Assembly: GCF_004569635.1 (NCBI RefSeq)
Contig: NZ_SPOZ01000017.1
Location: 1-64,000 of the forward strand
DNA from: Streptococcus sp. LYSM12
Lineage (GTDB): Bacteria; Bacillota; Bacilli; Lactobacillales; Streptococcaceae
Reading direction: 5' to 3'
Length of the DNA: 64,000 nucleotides
Shown here: positions 17,251-26,627 of the stretch, piece by piece
Numbering within the stretch: the stretch's first letter is position 1
Layout of the letters: every line of letters starts with the position of its first letter
Notes under the pieces: generated by a model
What the model was told of the DNA's origin: nothing
The model's input: only the letters and a program-made list of their open reading frames with translations
Databases searched by the model: none
Program-made: the position numbers and the translations under genes

Positions 17251-17952
17251 ATGAATGACTTACTTTCGTGGATTCAGACCAACCTCCCTCATGTTTACAA
17301 GATGGGTTGGGGTGGTCAGACCGGTTGGGGAACCGCTATTTATAGTACTTTTTATATGACCTTTGTTTCCTTTGGAATCGGAGGAGCCATGGGTTTAATC
17401 TCAGGTTTATTCCTCGTTTTGACAGGACCGAGAGGGATTGCAGAAAATCGTTTCGTCTTTTGGATTTTGGATAAGGTAGCCTCTATTTTGCGTGGGATTC
17501 CCTTTATTATTTTGCTTTCTGCCATTTCGCCTGTTACAAGAGTGATTGTTGGAAAGTCAATTGGGATGAATGCGGCTCTCGTGCCACTTTCTCTCTCAGT
17601 CTATCCTTTTTTTGCCCGTCAGGTTCAAGTGGTTCTTTCAGAATTAGACGGGGGAGTGATTGAAGCTGCTCAAGCATCTGGTGCGACTTTTGCTGATTTG
17701 GTTATGGTTTATTTCCGTGAGGGTCTGCCAGACCTCATTCGGGTGACGACCTTGACTCTTATTTCCCTTGTTGGGTATACCGCCATGGCTGGTGCCATTG
17801 GGGCAGGTGGACTGGGGCAAGTAGCACTTTCCTACGGCTATCTACGCTCAAATGACGATGTCACTTTCCTTGCCACTTTCCTCATCTTAATATTTATCTT
17901 TATCATCCAATTTGTCGGAGACCTTATTACTCGAAAAATAAGTCATAAATAA
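17251..17952 (+). CDS. metP: Methionine ABC transporter permease
   Basis: The 233-residue inner-membrane subunit (MetI/MetP family) has about five hydrophobic segments. The EAA coupling motif, GGVIEAAQASGATFADLV..., is near residues 131-150. It makes up the channel partnering MetN. The length is normal and the gene follows metN with one base between. Its stop codon (17950-17952) lies at the very start of a family A repeat array. Confidence 0.95.
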   Translation: MNDLLSWIQTNLPHVYKMGWGGQTGWGTAIYSTFYMTFVSFGIGGAMGLISGLFLVLTGPRGIAENRFVFWILDKVASILRGIPFIILLSAISPVTRVIVGKSIGMNAALVPLSLSVYPFFARQVQVVLSELDGGVIEAAQASGATFADLVMVYFREGLPDLIRVTTLTLISLVGYTAMAGAIGAGGLGQVALSYGYLRSNDDVTFLATFLILIFIFIIQFVGDLITRKISHK

Positions 17953-19060
17953 GATACAAGGGCGTTTAAAATTCGTAGGAAAATAGGAAATTGGCGCCGT
18001 GTCGCAGGACACAAGGCAATTTATCTTTTTCACACAGTGCTTAGTCCGAGTTCAATTACATTAAGATACGAGGACGTTAAAAGCACAAAGTGAAAATAGG
18101 AAATACGACGCAGAAGCACCTGCTTCTAGGCGTAATTATCTTTTTCACATAGTGTTTAGTCCGAGTTCAATTATACAAGATACGAGAGCGTGAAAAGCAT
18201 AAAGTGTACCCAAAGGGCATCCATATCTGTAACCAAGCATAACCTGTAACAGATATGGCCAACTAGAAAATCTGACGAGTAAAAAAACTCCAGTGGAGGT
18301 TTTCAGCCTACTTCCTAGGGAGCATTTGCTCCGCAGCCGTCTATTTCCCTGCCATACCTTTGGAGCTAGGAAGATTTATACCTAAAGGTAGCCACACCTG
18401 TAAGCAACTAAAGTTGCAACAGTTGCGTCTCTTTTTCACACAGTGCTTAGTCCGAGTTCAATTATACAAGATACGAGAGCGTGAAAAGCATAAAGTGTAC
18501 CCAAAGGGCATCCATATCTGTAACCAAGCATAACCTGTAACAGATATGGCAAACTAGAAAATCTGACGAGTAAAAAAACTCCAGTGGAGGTTTTCAGCCT
18601 ACTTCCTAGGGAGCATTTGCTCCGCAGCCGTTTATTTCCCTGCCATACCTTTGGAGCTAGGAAGATTTATACCTAAAGGTAGCCACACCTGTAAGCAACT
18701 AAAGTTGCAACAGTTGCATTTCTTTTTTACATAGCTCGTAGGCTGTGTCCAATTAAACCAAGATACCAAGCCCGTAAAACTCAAGGTAAAAATAGGCGGC
18801 CGAACAGAAGTTGCTGGCAACTTCGTTTTGAGACCCCGACGAGGATAGCTAGGCTAGTCCCAAACGAACGTGCAGGGACTTGCCAGATATCTACCGTCAA
18901 GCGACCGAACAGCAGTAGCTTGCAGCCCCCGACGAGGCTAGCTAGGCTCGTCGCAAACGAAAGTGCAGGGACTTGCCAGCTAGCTATTGCTAAACAATCA
19001 AAGCAGGTTGGCTCGCAACCAGTGAGATTTGCTCTCAAGGAGAACCACCGCTGTAAGCCG
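17951..19060 (+). repeat. Family A modular tandem array, five units
   Basis: Units begin AAGATAC at 17951, 18063, 18177, 18468 and 18760, giving lengths of 112, 114, 291, 292 and about 300 bp. Units share the start AAGATACGAGxxCGTxAAAAGC and the end CACAGTGCTTAGTCCGAGTT. The two ends are imperfectly complementary. The cores differ: a short CAGAAGCACCTGCTTCT hairpin in unit 2, long multi-hairpin cores in units 3 and 4 (nearly identical to each other), and a diverged one in unit 5. No protein is encoded. 19061-19227 shows nothing further. Confidence 0.72.
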
Positions 19061-19227
19061 TTAAAACTAAATATCTGCTCCGAGCTATTGCTTATGTCCA
19101 GGTCGTTGTCTTGATGAACATCTGGACGTTTACGGAGGGAGATAGGGTAGCTATCAACAGGTAGATATAATGCAGCTGGAGACGGATAAGAGGAGCTAGA
19201 AAGTTATAAATCCCTATGAATTTTTAA

Positions 19228-19256
19228 TAGACAGCAAGGGAATTTTTTGCTATACT
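19228..19256 (+). promoter_or_regulatory. Promoter of the glycine T-box transcript
   Basis: TAGACA (19228-19233), 17 bases, TATACT (19251-19256), just upstream of the leader. Confidence 0.65.
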
Positions 19257-19263
19257 ATCATGT

Positions 19264-19442
19264 AGGAAAGAGGGTCGCTCTGGATACAGCCTTTAGCGAG
19301 TTTGGGAATGGTGGAAGCCAGACAGGAGTAGGAGTGATTGGCGCTTTCGGCATCATTTTTAAGAATGAAATGAAGTAATAAATTAGGGTGGAACCGCGTT
19401 TCAACGCCCCTATGGAAACATAGGTGTGTTGGCGCGTTTTTT
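19264..19442 (+). promoter_or_regulatory. T-box riboswitch, glycine-type, controlling glyQ-glyS
   Basis: The conserved T-box word AGGGTGGAACCGCG is at 19385-19398. It is followed by a terminator stem (CCTATG/CATAGG inside CGCG...CGCG) and TTTTTT to 19442. A candidate specifier GGC (glycine) is at 19340-19342, downstream of an AGGAGTAGGAG stretch typical of the specifier loop. Uncharged tRNA-Gly would stabilise the antiterminator and allow readthrough. Unusually, the terminator ends about 500 bases before glyQ because repeats occupy the gap. Confidence 0.9.
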
Positions 19443-19540
19443 GATAGGGTTAGACAGTTTTAAAATGGCGATCATATTTTTGTATGAAACTACCCAAGGT
19501 TATAAATTCGTCAGATCTTATCTGTAAGGGATACTGTTTA

Positions 19541-19623
19541 GATAGTCTTTTCGTTTGCTTTTAACTAGGCAATGAGCTATAGGGCTGTACTAGAGTATAC
19601 GATAAAGCGAGTGAACGAAGTAG
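19541..19623 (-). repeat. Family B (RUP-like) element, inverted and truncated
   Basis: TAGTCTTTTCGTTTGCTTTT at the left, then ACTAGGCAATGAGC and GTATACGATAAAGCGAGTGAA; the right arm is missing where the next copy begins at 19624. This suggests insertion of one copy into or beside another. Confidence 0.55.
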
Positions 19624-19730
19624 TATAGTCATTTAGTTTCTATTTTTATTACTTCGTTAACTCGTCTTGCTGTACTCCAGTACTACCTGCGACTCGTTGC
19701 TTAGTACTAAAAATAAATGAAACGGCTATA
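19624..19730 (+). repeat. Family B (RUP-like) element, 107 bp
   Basis: TATAGTCATTTAGTTTC to AATGAAACGGCTATA with the standard core. It lies inside the transcribed region between the T-box and glyQ. The rest of 19443-19945 holds no gene. Confidence 0.7.
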
Positions 19731-19945
19731 AAAGATAAACCAAATGACTCTACTTGAACTACTGTAGGCTCATTGCCATGACAGATGAGCTAAACCTTGT
19801 CCATACTGTTTTAGCTTTCTAGTAAACTTGACGGTTTAAGCAACAGAATGACCTAGCTACTATACTAGTTTCAATCTCAAACAATAGCGTTTTAGATCTG
19901 AGCCATGTCAAAAAACGAATAAACGAATATATATGGAGGACGAAA

Positions 19946-20863
19946 ATGTCAAAAAAACTTACTTTCCAAGAAATTATCTTGACATTACAACAATACTGGA
20001 ATGAGCAAGGCTGTATGCTAATGCAGGCCTACGATACAGAAAAAGGGGCAGGAACCATGAGTCCCTATACTTTCTTGCGTGCTATCGGCCCTGAGCCATG
20101 GAATGCAGCTTATGTAGAGCCAAGTCGTCGTCCAGCAGACGGTCGTTATGGAGAAAACCCAAATCGCCTTTACCAACACCACCAATTCCAGGTGGTTATG
20201 AAACCAAGCCCAAGCAACATCCAAGAATTGTATTTGGAATCTCTCGAACGTCTGGGCATCAATCCTTTGGAGCATGATATTCGCTTTGTAGAAGATAACT
20301 GGGAAAACCCGTCTACTGGGTCAGCTGGACTAGGCTGGGAAGTTTGGTTTGACGGAATGGAAATTACCCAATTTACTTATTTCCAACAGGTCGGAGGTCT
20401 TGCGACAGATCCTGTTACTGCTGAAGTGACTTATGGTTTAGAACGCTTGGCTTCGTATATTCAAGAGGTGGATTCGGTCTATGATATTGAGTGGTCAGCT
20501 GGGGTTAAATATGGAGAGATTTTCCTCCAACCAGAATATGAGCATTCTAAATATAGTTTTGAAATCAGTGACCAAGACTTGTTACTAGCCAATTTTGAGA
20601 AATTTGAAGTAGAGGCAAGAAGGTGTCTTGATGAGCATTTGGTTCACCCAGCTTTTGACTATGTATTGAAATGTTCACATACCTTTAACTTGTTGGATGC
20701 ACGCGGTGCGGTTTCAGTAACGGAACGGGCAGGCTATATCGCACGGATTAGAAATTTAGCGCGCGTGGTTGCAAAGACCTTTGTTGCAGAAAGAAAACGT
20801 CTTGGTTATCCCTTATTAGATGAAGCAACACGGGCAGAATTGTTGAAAGAAGACGAGCTTTAA
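19946..20863 (+). CDS. glyQ: Glycine-tRNA ligase alpha subunit
   Basis: The 305-residue catalytic subunit of the alpha2-beta2 glycyl-tRNA synthetase activates glycine and charges tRNA-Gly. It starts [20 protein letters not shown] behind GGAGG, and contains [20 protein letters not shown] and [11 protein letters not shown], typical of this subunit. Length is normal. Expression is predicted to depend on readthrough of the T-box at 19264-19442. glyS follows after 241 bases with no gene between. Confidence 0.97.
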   Translation: MSKKLTFQEIILTLQQYWNEQGCMLMQAYDTEKGAGTMSPYTFLRAIGPEPWNAAYVEPSRRPADGRYGENPNRLYQHHQFQVVMKPSPSNIQELYLESLERLGINPLEHDIRFVEDNWENPSTGSAGLGWEVWFDGMEITQFTYFQQVGGLATDPVTAEVTYGLERLASYIQEVDSVYDIEWSAGVKYGEIFLQPEYEHSKYSFEISDQDLLLANFEKFEVEARRCLDEHLVHPAFDYVLKCSHTFNLLDARGAVSVTERAGYIARIRNLARVVAKTFVAERKRLGYPLLDEATRAELLKEDEL

Positions 20864-21104
20864 TATGCTCTTGAAAAATCAGCTGATTTGCGGTTGGAAT
20901 GCGTTTCAAAGAGGGGATTTTTGAAACTAGTGATAGAACTCTGCAGAAATGGTTGCTAGCATTACATAGGCTAGTATTGAAAAGAAAGGAAATGAATACG
21001 GGCTAGGGACGATTGCAAAAAGATAGACCTGACCTAGATGCTTGCTTCTTCGGTCAGTTTCCCATTTTGTTCTGGTTGGTTTAATGCCCGTAGGTATCAT
21101 AATT

Positions 21105-23144
21105 ATGACGAAAAATTTACTGGTAGAACTTGGTTTAGAAGAAATTCCAGCTTATATTGTAACGCCTGCTATGGCTCAACTTCGAGACAAAATGGCGCAA
21201 TTTTTGATAGATAACCGTTTGGATTTCAAAGACATTCAAATGTTTTCAACGCCTCGCCGTTTGGCGGTTCGAGTGAGCGGTTTGGCAGAGCGGCAGGAGG
21301 ATTTGACGGAAGATTTCAAGGGTCCAAGTAAGAAAATTGCCTTGGATGCTGACGGTAACTTTACCAAGGCCGCAGAAGGATTTGTCCGCGGGAAAGGTTT
21401 GACAACTGCAGCGATAACTTTCCGTGAGATTAAAGGGGAAGAGTATGTCTATGTAACCAAGCATGAGCAAGGAAAAACAGCCAAGGAGGTTTTGGCAGGT
21501 ATTCCAGAGGTCCTTGCTTCATTGACTTTCCCTGTTAGCATGCACTGGGCTTCAAATAAATTTGAATACGTTCGCCCGGTCCATACCTTAACGGTCTTGC
21601 TAGATGATGAAGCGCTTGATATGGACTTCCTCGATATTTCCTCAGGTCGTATCAGTCGTGGTCATCGTTTCCTAGGTCATGAGGTAGAGATTACGAGAGC
21701 TGATAGTTATGAAGCTGATTTGCGCAAGGAGTTTGTTATTGTAGACAGTGACGAGCGTGAAAACATGATTGTGACACAAATTAAGGCGATTGAAACAGCC
21801 CAAAATGTAGTCGTTGAGATTGATCCAGACTTGCTTAATGAAGTCCTAAACTTAGTTGAATATCCAACAGCTTTTATGGGAGCGTTTGACGCTAAATATC
21901 TTGAGGTTCCAGAAGAAGTATTGGTCACTTCAATGAAAAATCACCAACGTTACTTTGTTGTTCGCGATCAGGCTGGTAGGCTCTTGCCAAACTTTATTTC
22001 TGTTCGCAATGGAAATGCAGCATTTCTTGATAATGTCATCAAGGGAAATGAAAAAGTTTTGGTAGCGCGTTTGGAAGACGGAGAATTCTTCTGGCGTGAA
22101 GATCAAAAATTACAGATTGCAGATTTGATAACCCGTTTGAAAACGGTCACTTTCCATGAGAAAATTGGGTCACTTCATGAGCATATGGCACGCACGGCTG
22201 CAATTAGTAGTCTCTTAGCAGATCAAGCTGGACTTTCTGATGAGGAGAAAAAAGATCTTTCTCGTGCAGCAGCGATTTACAAGTTTGACCTCTTGACTGG
22301 TATGGTAGGTGAATTTGATGAATTGCAGGGGATTATGGGGGAAAAGTACGCTCTTCTTGCAGGTGAAACGCCAGTCGTTGCGGCGGCTATTCGTGAGCAC
22401 TATTTACCAAATAGTGCAGAAGGGGACTTACCAGTAACAAAAGTAGGAGCAGTCCTTGCTCTTGCAGATAAATTAGATACGATTTTGTCCTTCTTCTCTG
22501 TCGGATTGATTCCAAGTGGTTCTAATGACCCGTACGCTCTTCGTCGCGCGACCCAAGGTGTGGTAAGGATTTTGGAAGCCTTTGGTTGGAACATTGCCAT
22601 TGATGAATTGATGGAAAAACTGTATGCTCTTGAGCATGATAGTCTTGTCTACGAACATCAGGCAGAAGTCCTTGATTTCTTCCGTGCTCGTGTGGAAAAA
22701 ATGATGGACAAGAACGTGCCAAAAGATATCGTGACTGCCGTTTTGAGCAGTAGCCATTTTGTAGTGAGTGACCTGCTAGAAACGGCTCGTCTCTTGGTTG
22801 AAAAAGCTAAAACGGCTGCCTTTAAACCAGCTGTTGAAAGCTTATCTCGTGTCTTTAACTTGGCTGAAAAAGCAGAGGCAGGTCTTGTAGTTGATCGCAA
22901 CTTGTTTGAAGGTGCAGAGGAAAAGATATTGGCAGAAAGAGTTGAGCAGATTGCCCTTACTGCAGATTTGGCAGCGAATATTGACCAACTCTTTGCTCTT
23001 CAACCAGTGATTGATACTTTCTTTGAAAATACCATGGTCATGGTTGAGGATGAAGCTGTAAAAAATAACCGTCTGGCCGTGCTTGCTGCCTTGATGAATA
23101 AGGCGCAACAGGTTGCTCGGTTTAACCAAATCAATACCAAATAG
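21105..23144 (+). CDS. glyS: Glycine-tRNA ligase beta subunit
   Basis: The 679-residue beta subunit binds tRNA and is needed for charging by GlyQ. It opens [19 protein letters not shown] and contains [17 protein letters not shown] and [19 protein letters not shown] use the ATG at 21105 rather than an in-frame start at 21042, since the 21 extra residues are hydrophobic and outside the family; the ribosome site (GTAGG) is weak. UPF0291 follows after eight bases and shares the transcript. Confidence 0.97.
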   Translation: MTKNLLVELGLEEIPAYIVTPAMAQLRDKMAQFLIDNRLDFKDIQMFSTPRRLAVRVSGLAERQEDLTEDFKGPSKKIALDADGNFTKAAEGFVRGKGLTTAAITFREIKGEEYVYVTKHEQGKTAKEVLAGIPEVLASLTFPVSMHWASNKFEYVRPVHTLTVLLDDEALDMDFLDISSGRISRGHRFLGHEVEITRADSYEADLRKEFVIVDSDERENMIVTQIKAIETAQNVVVEIDPDLLNEVLNLVEYPTAFMGAFDAKYLEVPEEVLVTSMKNHQRYFVVRDQAGRLLPNFISVRNGNAAFLDNVIKGNEKVLVARLEDGEFFWREDQKLQIADLITRLKTVTFHEKIGSLHEHMARTAAISSLLADQAGLSDEEKKDLSRAAAIYKFDLLTGMVGEFDELQGIMGEKYALLAGETPVVAAAIREHYLPNSAEGDLPVTKVGAVLALADKLDTILSFFSVGLIPSGSNDPYALRRATQGVVRILEAFGWNIAIDELMEKLYALEHDSLVYEHQAEVLDFFRARVEKMMDKNVPKDIVTAVLSSSHFVVSDLLETARLLVEKAKTAAFKPAVESLSRVFNLAEKAEAGLVVDRNLFEGAEEKILAERVEQIALTADLAANIDQLFALQPVIDTFFENTMVMVEDEAVKNNRLAVLAALMNKAQQVARFNQINTK

Positions 23145-23152
23145 GAGTAACG

Positions 23153-23410
23153 ATGGAACAAGCAAAAATTGATCGGATCAATGAATTGGCTAAAAAGAAA
23201 AAAGAAACGGGCCTGACAGACGAGGAATTAAAAGAACAAGCAGCCCTTCGTGAAGAGTATATCGAGGGATACCGTCGCAGTGTCCGTGCCCATGTAGAGG
23301 GGATTAAAATCGTTGATGAGGCTGGAAACGATATAACACCAGAAAAACTCAAACAAGTGCAGCGAGAAAAAGGCTTGCACGGTCGTAGCCTAGAGGACCC
23401 AAATTCATAA
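23153..23410 (+). CDS. UPF0291 (DUF896, YnzC-like) small protein
   Basis: This 85-residue, highly charged, probably two-helix protein contains the family block [16 protein letters not shown] and the conserved [14 protein letters not shown]. Function is unknown; B. subtilis YnzC belongs to this family. It is directly downstream of glyS, an arrangement I recall in other streptococci, and ends the operon before a strong terminator. Confidence 0.9.
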   Translation: MEQAKIDRINELAKKKKETGLTDEELKEQAALREEYIEGYRRSVRAHVEGIKIVDEAGNDITPEKLKQVQREKGLHGRSLEDPNS

Positions 23411-23474
23411 AAACAAAGGGAAAGCAACCAAGGTTTGATGCCCTTTAAGACTGGTAAAAAACTCTTGAATAATC

Positions 23475-23524
23475 AAAAGGCTTACGATCAAGTTAGTGAA
23501 AACAGCGATCGTAAGCCTTTTTTA
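23475..23524 (+). terminator. Terminator of the glyQ-glyS operon
   Basis: AAGGCTTACGATC and GATCGTAAGCCTT form a perfect 13-bp stem around a 17-base loop, extended by A and T tracts. Confidence 0.85.
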
Positions 23525-23573
23525 CTAGAGTCAGATACTATATTGGGCTATAAAGTTAAATGTTTATATGCTA

Positions 23574-23681
23574 TATAGTCATTTCGTTTATCTTTTATTA
23601 CTTCGTTCACTCGCTTTGCCCTACTCTCTAGTACAGCCTGCAGCTTGTTGCCTAGTACTAAAAGTAAACTAAAAGACTATA
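23574..23681 (+). repeat. Family B (RUP-like) element, 108 bp
   Basis: TATAGTCATTTCGTTTATC to GTAAACTAAAAGACTATA, with core CACTCGCTTTGCCCTACTC. It lies between the glyS operon and the convergent MATE gene. Confidence 0.72.
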
Positions 23682-23704
23682 GTGCGTATGAAAACCGAAA
23701 GACG

Positions 23705-23735
23705 AAAAAACACTAGCGTATGCGCTGGTGTTTTT
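23705..23735. terminator. Bidirectional terminator, 3' of the MATE gene
   Basis: AAAAAACACTAGCG and CGCTGGTGTTTTT pair around a TATG loop (one G-T pair). It overlaps the stop codon of the minus-strand gene at 23734. Confidence 0.75.
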
Positions 23736-25068
23736 AGATATTTCCTTCTTGCAATCTTCTCCTTAGAATAATACTGCTAGGAATTAAGACTATGACACTG
23801 CCAATCCAGGCAGCAGGGTTGGCAGCAGCAACACCGTAGAAACCAAAATAAGTCAGACCGATAATAGCGACACCAGCCCGCATGACTAGTTCCATAATCC
23901 CTGCAAGAGTTGGAACAAAACCCTTTCCAAGCCCCTGAATGAAGCTACGAAGGATAAAGAGGATAGACAAAATCCAGTAGCAAGCCCCATTAATCATGTA
24001 ATAGGAGAGGGCTAAATGATAGACTTCTGTACTAGCATTTGCAAGAAAAAGGCTTGAGAAGAAGCGATTGGCAGCGACGAGGACAATCGCAAAGGTGATG
24101 GCCCAAGCAATACTGATGAGGACAGAGTTTCTCAAACCCTCTAAGATTCGCAGATAGAGTTTAGCACCGTAGTTCTGAGCGGTAAAGGTAGAAATAGCTA
24201 AGCCCAGATTGATCATCGGAAGCATGGCAAGCTGGTCGGTCTTGCTAGCAATAGCTTGAGCTGCAATCGCATTCGTACCCAGTTGGTTGAGCATAACCTG
24301 TAGGGTAATAGCTCCAATGGCAATAATACTTGCCTGAAAAGCCATAGGAAATCCCAGTTGAGCATGTTTGAGGAGATTAAGCTTATCTAGTCTGACTTCT
24401 GCCCACTTGACATGGAAATAAGGGACTTTTTTATAGATATAGACTGCCAGGTACAGGACTGAAAAAGCCTGAGCTGTAATTGTTGCTAGTCCTGCTCCAA
24501 ATACACCCAATCCGACATTTAAAATAAAGAGAAAATCGAGAACAATATTGATAAAGCAGGCGATAATAAGGGCAATTAGCGGTGTGGTTGAGTCACCGAG
24601 ACTGCGGATGAGATTGGACAGATAGTTAAAGAGGACAGAGAAAATAGTTCCACCGAAAATCGCTAGTAAAAACTGATGCGAATGCGGTAGCAATTCCTCT
24701 GGGGTCTGCATAAAAATGAGTAGTGGTCGTAGGAAAGAAAGTGCTAAAATAGTCAAGAAAAGACTCACACAGAGGGAGTAAAAGAGACCGTGGACAAAGC
24801 TTTTTTTGATACCATCGAAATCATTTGCTCCAAATCGTTGGGCAGTTACAATAGTCAATCCACTCGTTAAGCCTTGTGCAAATCCGAGAATGAGAAAGAC
24901 GATGCTGCCAGTTGCTCCGACACTAGCAAAAGCGACTTTACCAAGTGTGTGTCCTACAATGATGCTATCTGCAAAATTATACGTTAATTGAAAAAAGCTT
25001 CCAACTAAAAGTGGCAAGGTAAAGCGCAAGATTACACGAATCGGCTTTCCTTGGGTTAAATCCTGCAT
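23734..25068 (-). CDS. MATE-family multidrug/Na+ antiporter
   Basis: The 444-residue membrane protein has about twelve hydrophobic segments. The N-terminal block (MQDLTQGKPIRVILRFTLPL, then FQLTYNFADSIIVGHTLG) is typical of the MatE/DinF-like group. Such proteins export cationic drugs or other small molecules in exchange for Na+ or H+; the substrate cannot be read from sequence. It is a monocistronic minus-strand gene, 60 bases downstream of ktrA. Confidence 0.92.
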   Translation of the reverse strand: MQDLTQGKPIRVILRFTLPLLVGSFFQLTYNFADSIIVGHTLGKVAFASVGATGSIVFLILGFAQGLTSGLTIVTAQRFGANDFDGIKKSFVHGLFYSLCVSLFLTILALSFLRPLLIFMQTPEELLPHSHQFLLAIFGGTIFSVLFNYLSNLIRSLGDSTTPLIALIIACFINIVLDFLFILNVGLGVFGAGLATITAQAFSVLYLAVYIYKKVPYFHVKWAEVRLDKLNLLKHAQLGFPMAFQASIIAIGAITLQVMLNQLGTNAIAAQAIASKTDQLAMLPMINLGLAISTFTAQNYGAKLYLRILEGLRNSVLISIAWAITFAIVLVAANRFFSSLFLANASTEVYHLALSYYMINGACYWILSILFILRSFIQGLGKGFVPTLAGIMELVMRAGVAIIGLTYFGFYGVAAANPAAWIGSVIVLIPSSIILRRRLQEGNI

Positions 25069-25128
25069 AAAAACTCCTTGGAAATAAGAGAGAAGAAGCG
25101 AATATTAGGGTTGCTGTAAGCTGAGGGG

Positions 25129-25803
25129 CTAGAGTTTATTGGTGTATTCCTCAAAGTGATCGACGGTATGGTTGTCGGTTACAGCCATAATCAGTTCTTG
25201 CTCGTTAAAAACATAGTCGGGTGAAAATTGAATTGTCAATTTATGAGTTGTTGCATCGCGGTAACCAATAATATTGAGATTGTAATGCTGGCGTAATTGT
25301 AGCTGAGCGAGGCTCTTACCAATCCATTTTTGTGGTGCATGAAATTCAATGATGCTGACATTGCCATCTAGCTCAATTAAGTCAGTCGTGTCGCGATGGA
25401 GGAGGTGTTTGGCAAGGGAAATCCCGGTTTCTCTTTCTGGAGAAATGACGCGATCAGCCCCGATTTTTAATAGCACTTCCTTGCTTGTTTTACTCTTGAC
25501 TTTGGCGACGATTTTAGGCACATTTAGAGCCTTGCAATGGAGGACAGCAAGGACACTTGATTCTAAGTTGCGTCCTGTTGCAACGACCACCGTATCACAA
25601 CGGTCAATCCCTGCTGCTCGCAGCAAGTCCTTGTCTGTAATATCGCCTACTATACCTTTAGTTAAGACAGTTTCCAGCTGATTGATACGTTCAGCATGAT
25701 TATCAATAGCAATGATATTACAATTATAGTGGTGCAAGGTTTTAGCAATGGTGGTTCCAAAGACACCAAGCCCCAAAATTCCGATAGTTTGAGTCTTCAT
25801 CAT
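25129..25803 (-). CDS. ktrA: Potassium channel regulatory subunit (RCK protein)
   Basis: About 224 residues with an RCK N domain (GILGLGVFG nucleotide-binding loop, then the acidic AIDNHAERI) and an RCK C domain from about residue 140. It binds adenine nucleotides on the cytosolic face and gates KtrB. Three ATG codons in a row follow AAGGAG; the second (25803) has the best spacing. In most relatives ktrA and ktrB are adjacent, but here about 820 bases of repeat array lie between them. Confidence 0.92.
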   Translation of the reverse strand: MMKTQTIGILGLGVFGTTIAKTLHHYNCNIIAIDNHAERINQLETVLTKGIVGDITDKDLLRAAGIDRCDTVVVATGRNLESSVLAVLHCKALNVPKIVAKVKSKTSKEVLLKIGADRVISPERETGISLAKHLLHRDTTDLIELDGNVSIIEFHAPQKWIGKSLAQLQLRQHYNLNIIGYRDATTHKLTIQFSPDYVFNEQELIMAVTDNHTVDHFEEYTNKL

Positions 25804-25822
25804 CATTATCTCCTTTTAAATT

Positions 25823-26627
25823 AAGATACAAGGGCGTTTAAAAAGCGAATGAAAAATAGGAAATATGACGAGTGAAAAGCTCCAGTGGAGGTTTTCAGCC
25901 TACTTCCTAGGGAGCGTTTGCTCCGCAACCGTCTATTTCCCGCCTCCAAAGGTATGCTTCCTTTAGAGCTAGGAAGATTTATACCTAAAGGTAGCCCGTA
26001 AGCAAATAAAATTTGCAACGGCTTCGTCTCTTTTTCACTAGAATTTTAGCCCTCGTTCAGTTACATTAAGATACGAGGACGTTAAAAGCACAAAGTGAAA
26101 ATAGGAAATACGACGCAGAAGCACCTGCTTCTAGGCGTATTTATCTTTTTCACACAGTGCTTAGTCCTTGTTCAGTTACATTAAGATACAAGGGCGTTTG
26201 ACACGAGTTTCACTCGTTTTATCTCCCACCTTCAACAGTCTTTTTAGACTGTTGAAGCGAGCAAAGTAAAAATAGGAGGTTGACGAAGAGTCTGTAGACT
26301 CTAGGAAACCTATACCTAAAGGTAACCACACCTGTAAGCAACTAAAGTTGCAACAGGTGCGGTTCTTTTTTACATAGCTCGTAGGCTGTGTTCAATGAAA
26401 CCAAGATACCAAGCCCGTAAAACTCAAGGTAAAAATAGGCGGCCGAACAGAAGTTGCTGGCAACTTCGTTGTGAGCCCCGACGAGGCTAGCTACCGCTAG
26501 ATAATCGAAGCAGGTAGGTTTACGACCAATGAGATTAGTACCTGAATATGCAAGCAAATACCTTTTGCGAAGACGTTTCGTCTAGCGAGGTCTTCTCTTT
26601 TTTACACAGAGTTTAGGGCGGGTTCCG
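25823..26627 (+). repeat. Family A modular tandem array, four units, between ktrB and ktrA
   Basis: Units start at 25823, 26068, 26183 and 26403 (245, 115, 220 and about 225 bp). Unit 2 has the CAGAAGCACCTGCTTCT core, unit 3 has CAACAGTCTTTTTAGACTGTTG, and unit 4 matches the diverged unit at 18760. The array runs opposite to the ktr genes. Its last bases overlap the ktrB stop codon. Confidence 0.72.

Noticed and set aside
17951..19060. Family A arrays as CRISPR or as integron attC arrays
   Set aside because: Units are 110-300 bp without constant short repeats and unique spacers, no cas or integrase gene is present, and the cores are hairpins without reading frames.
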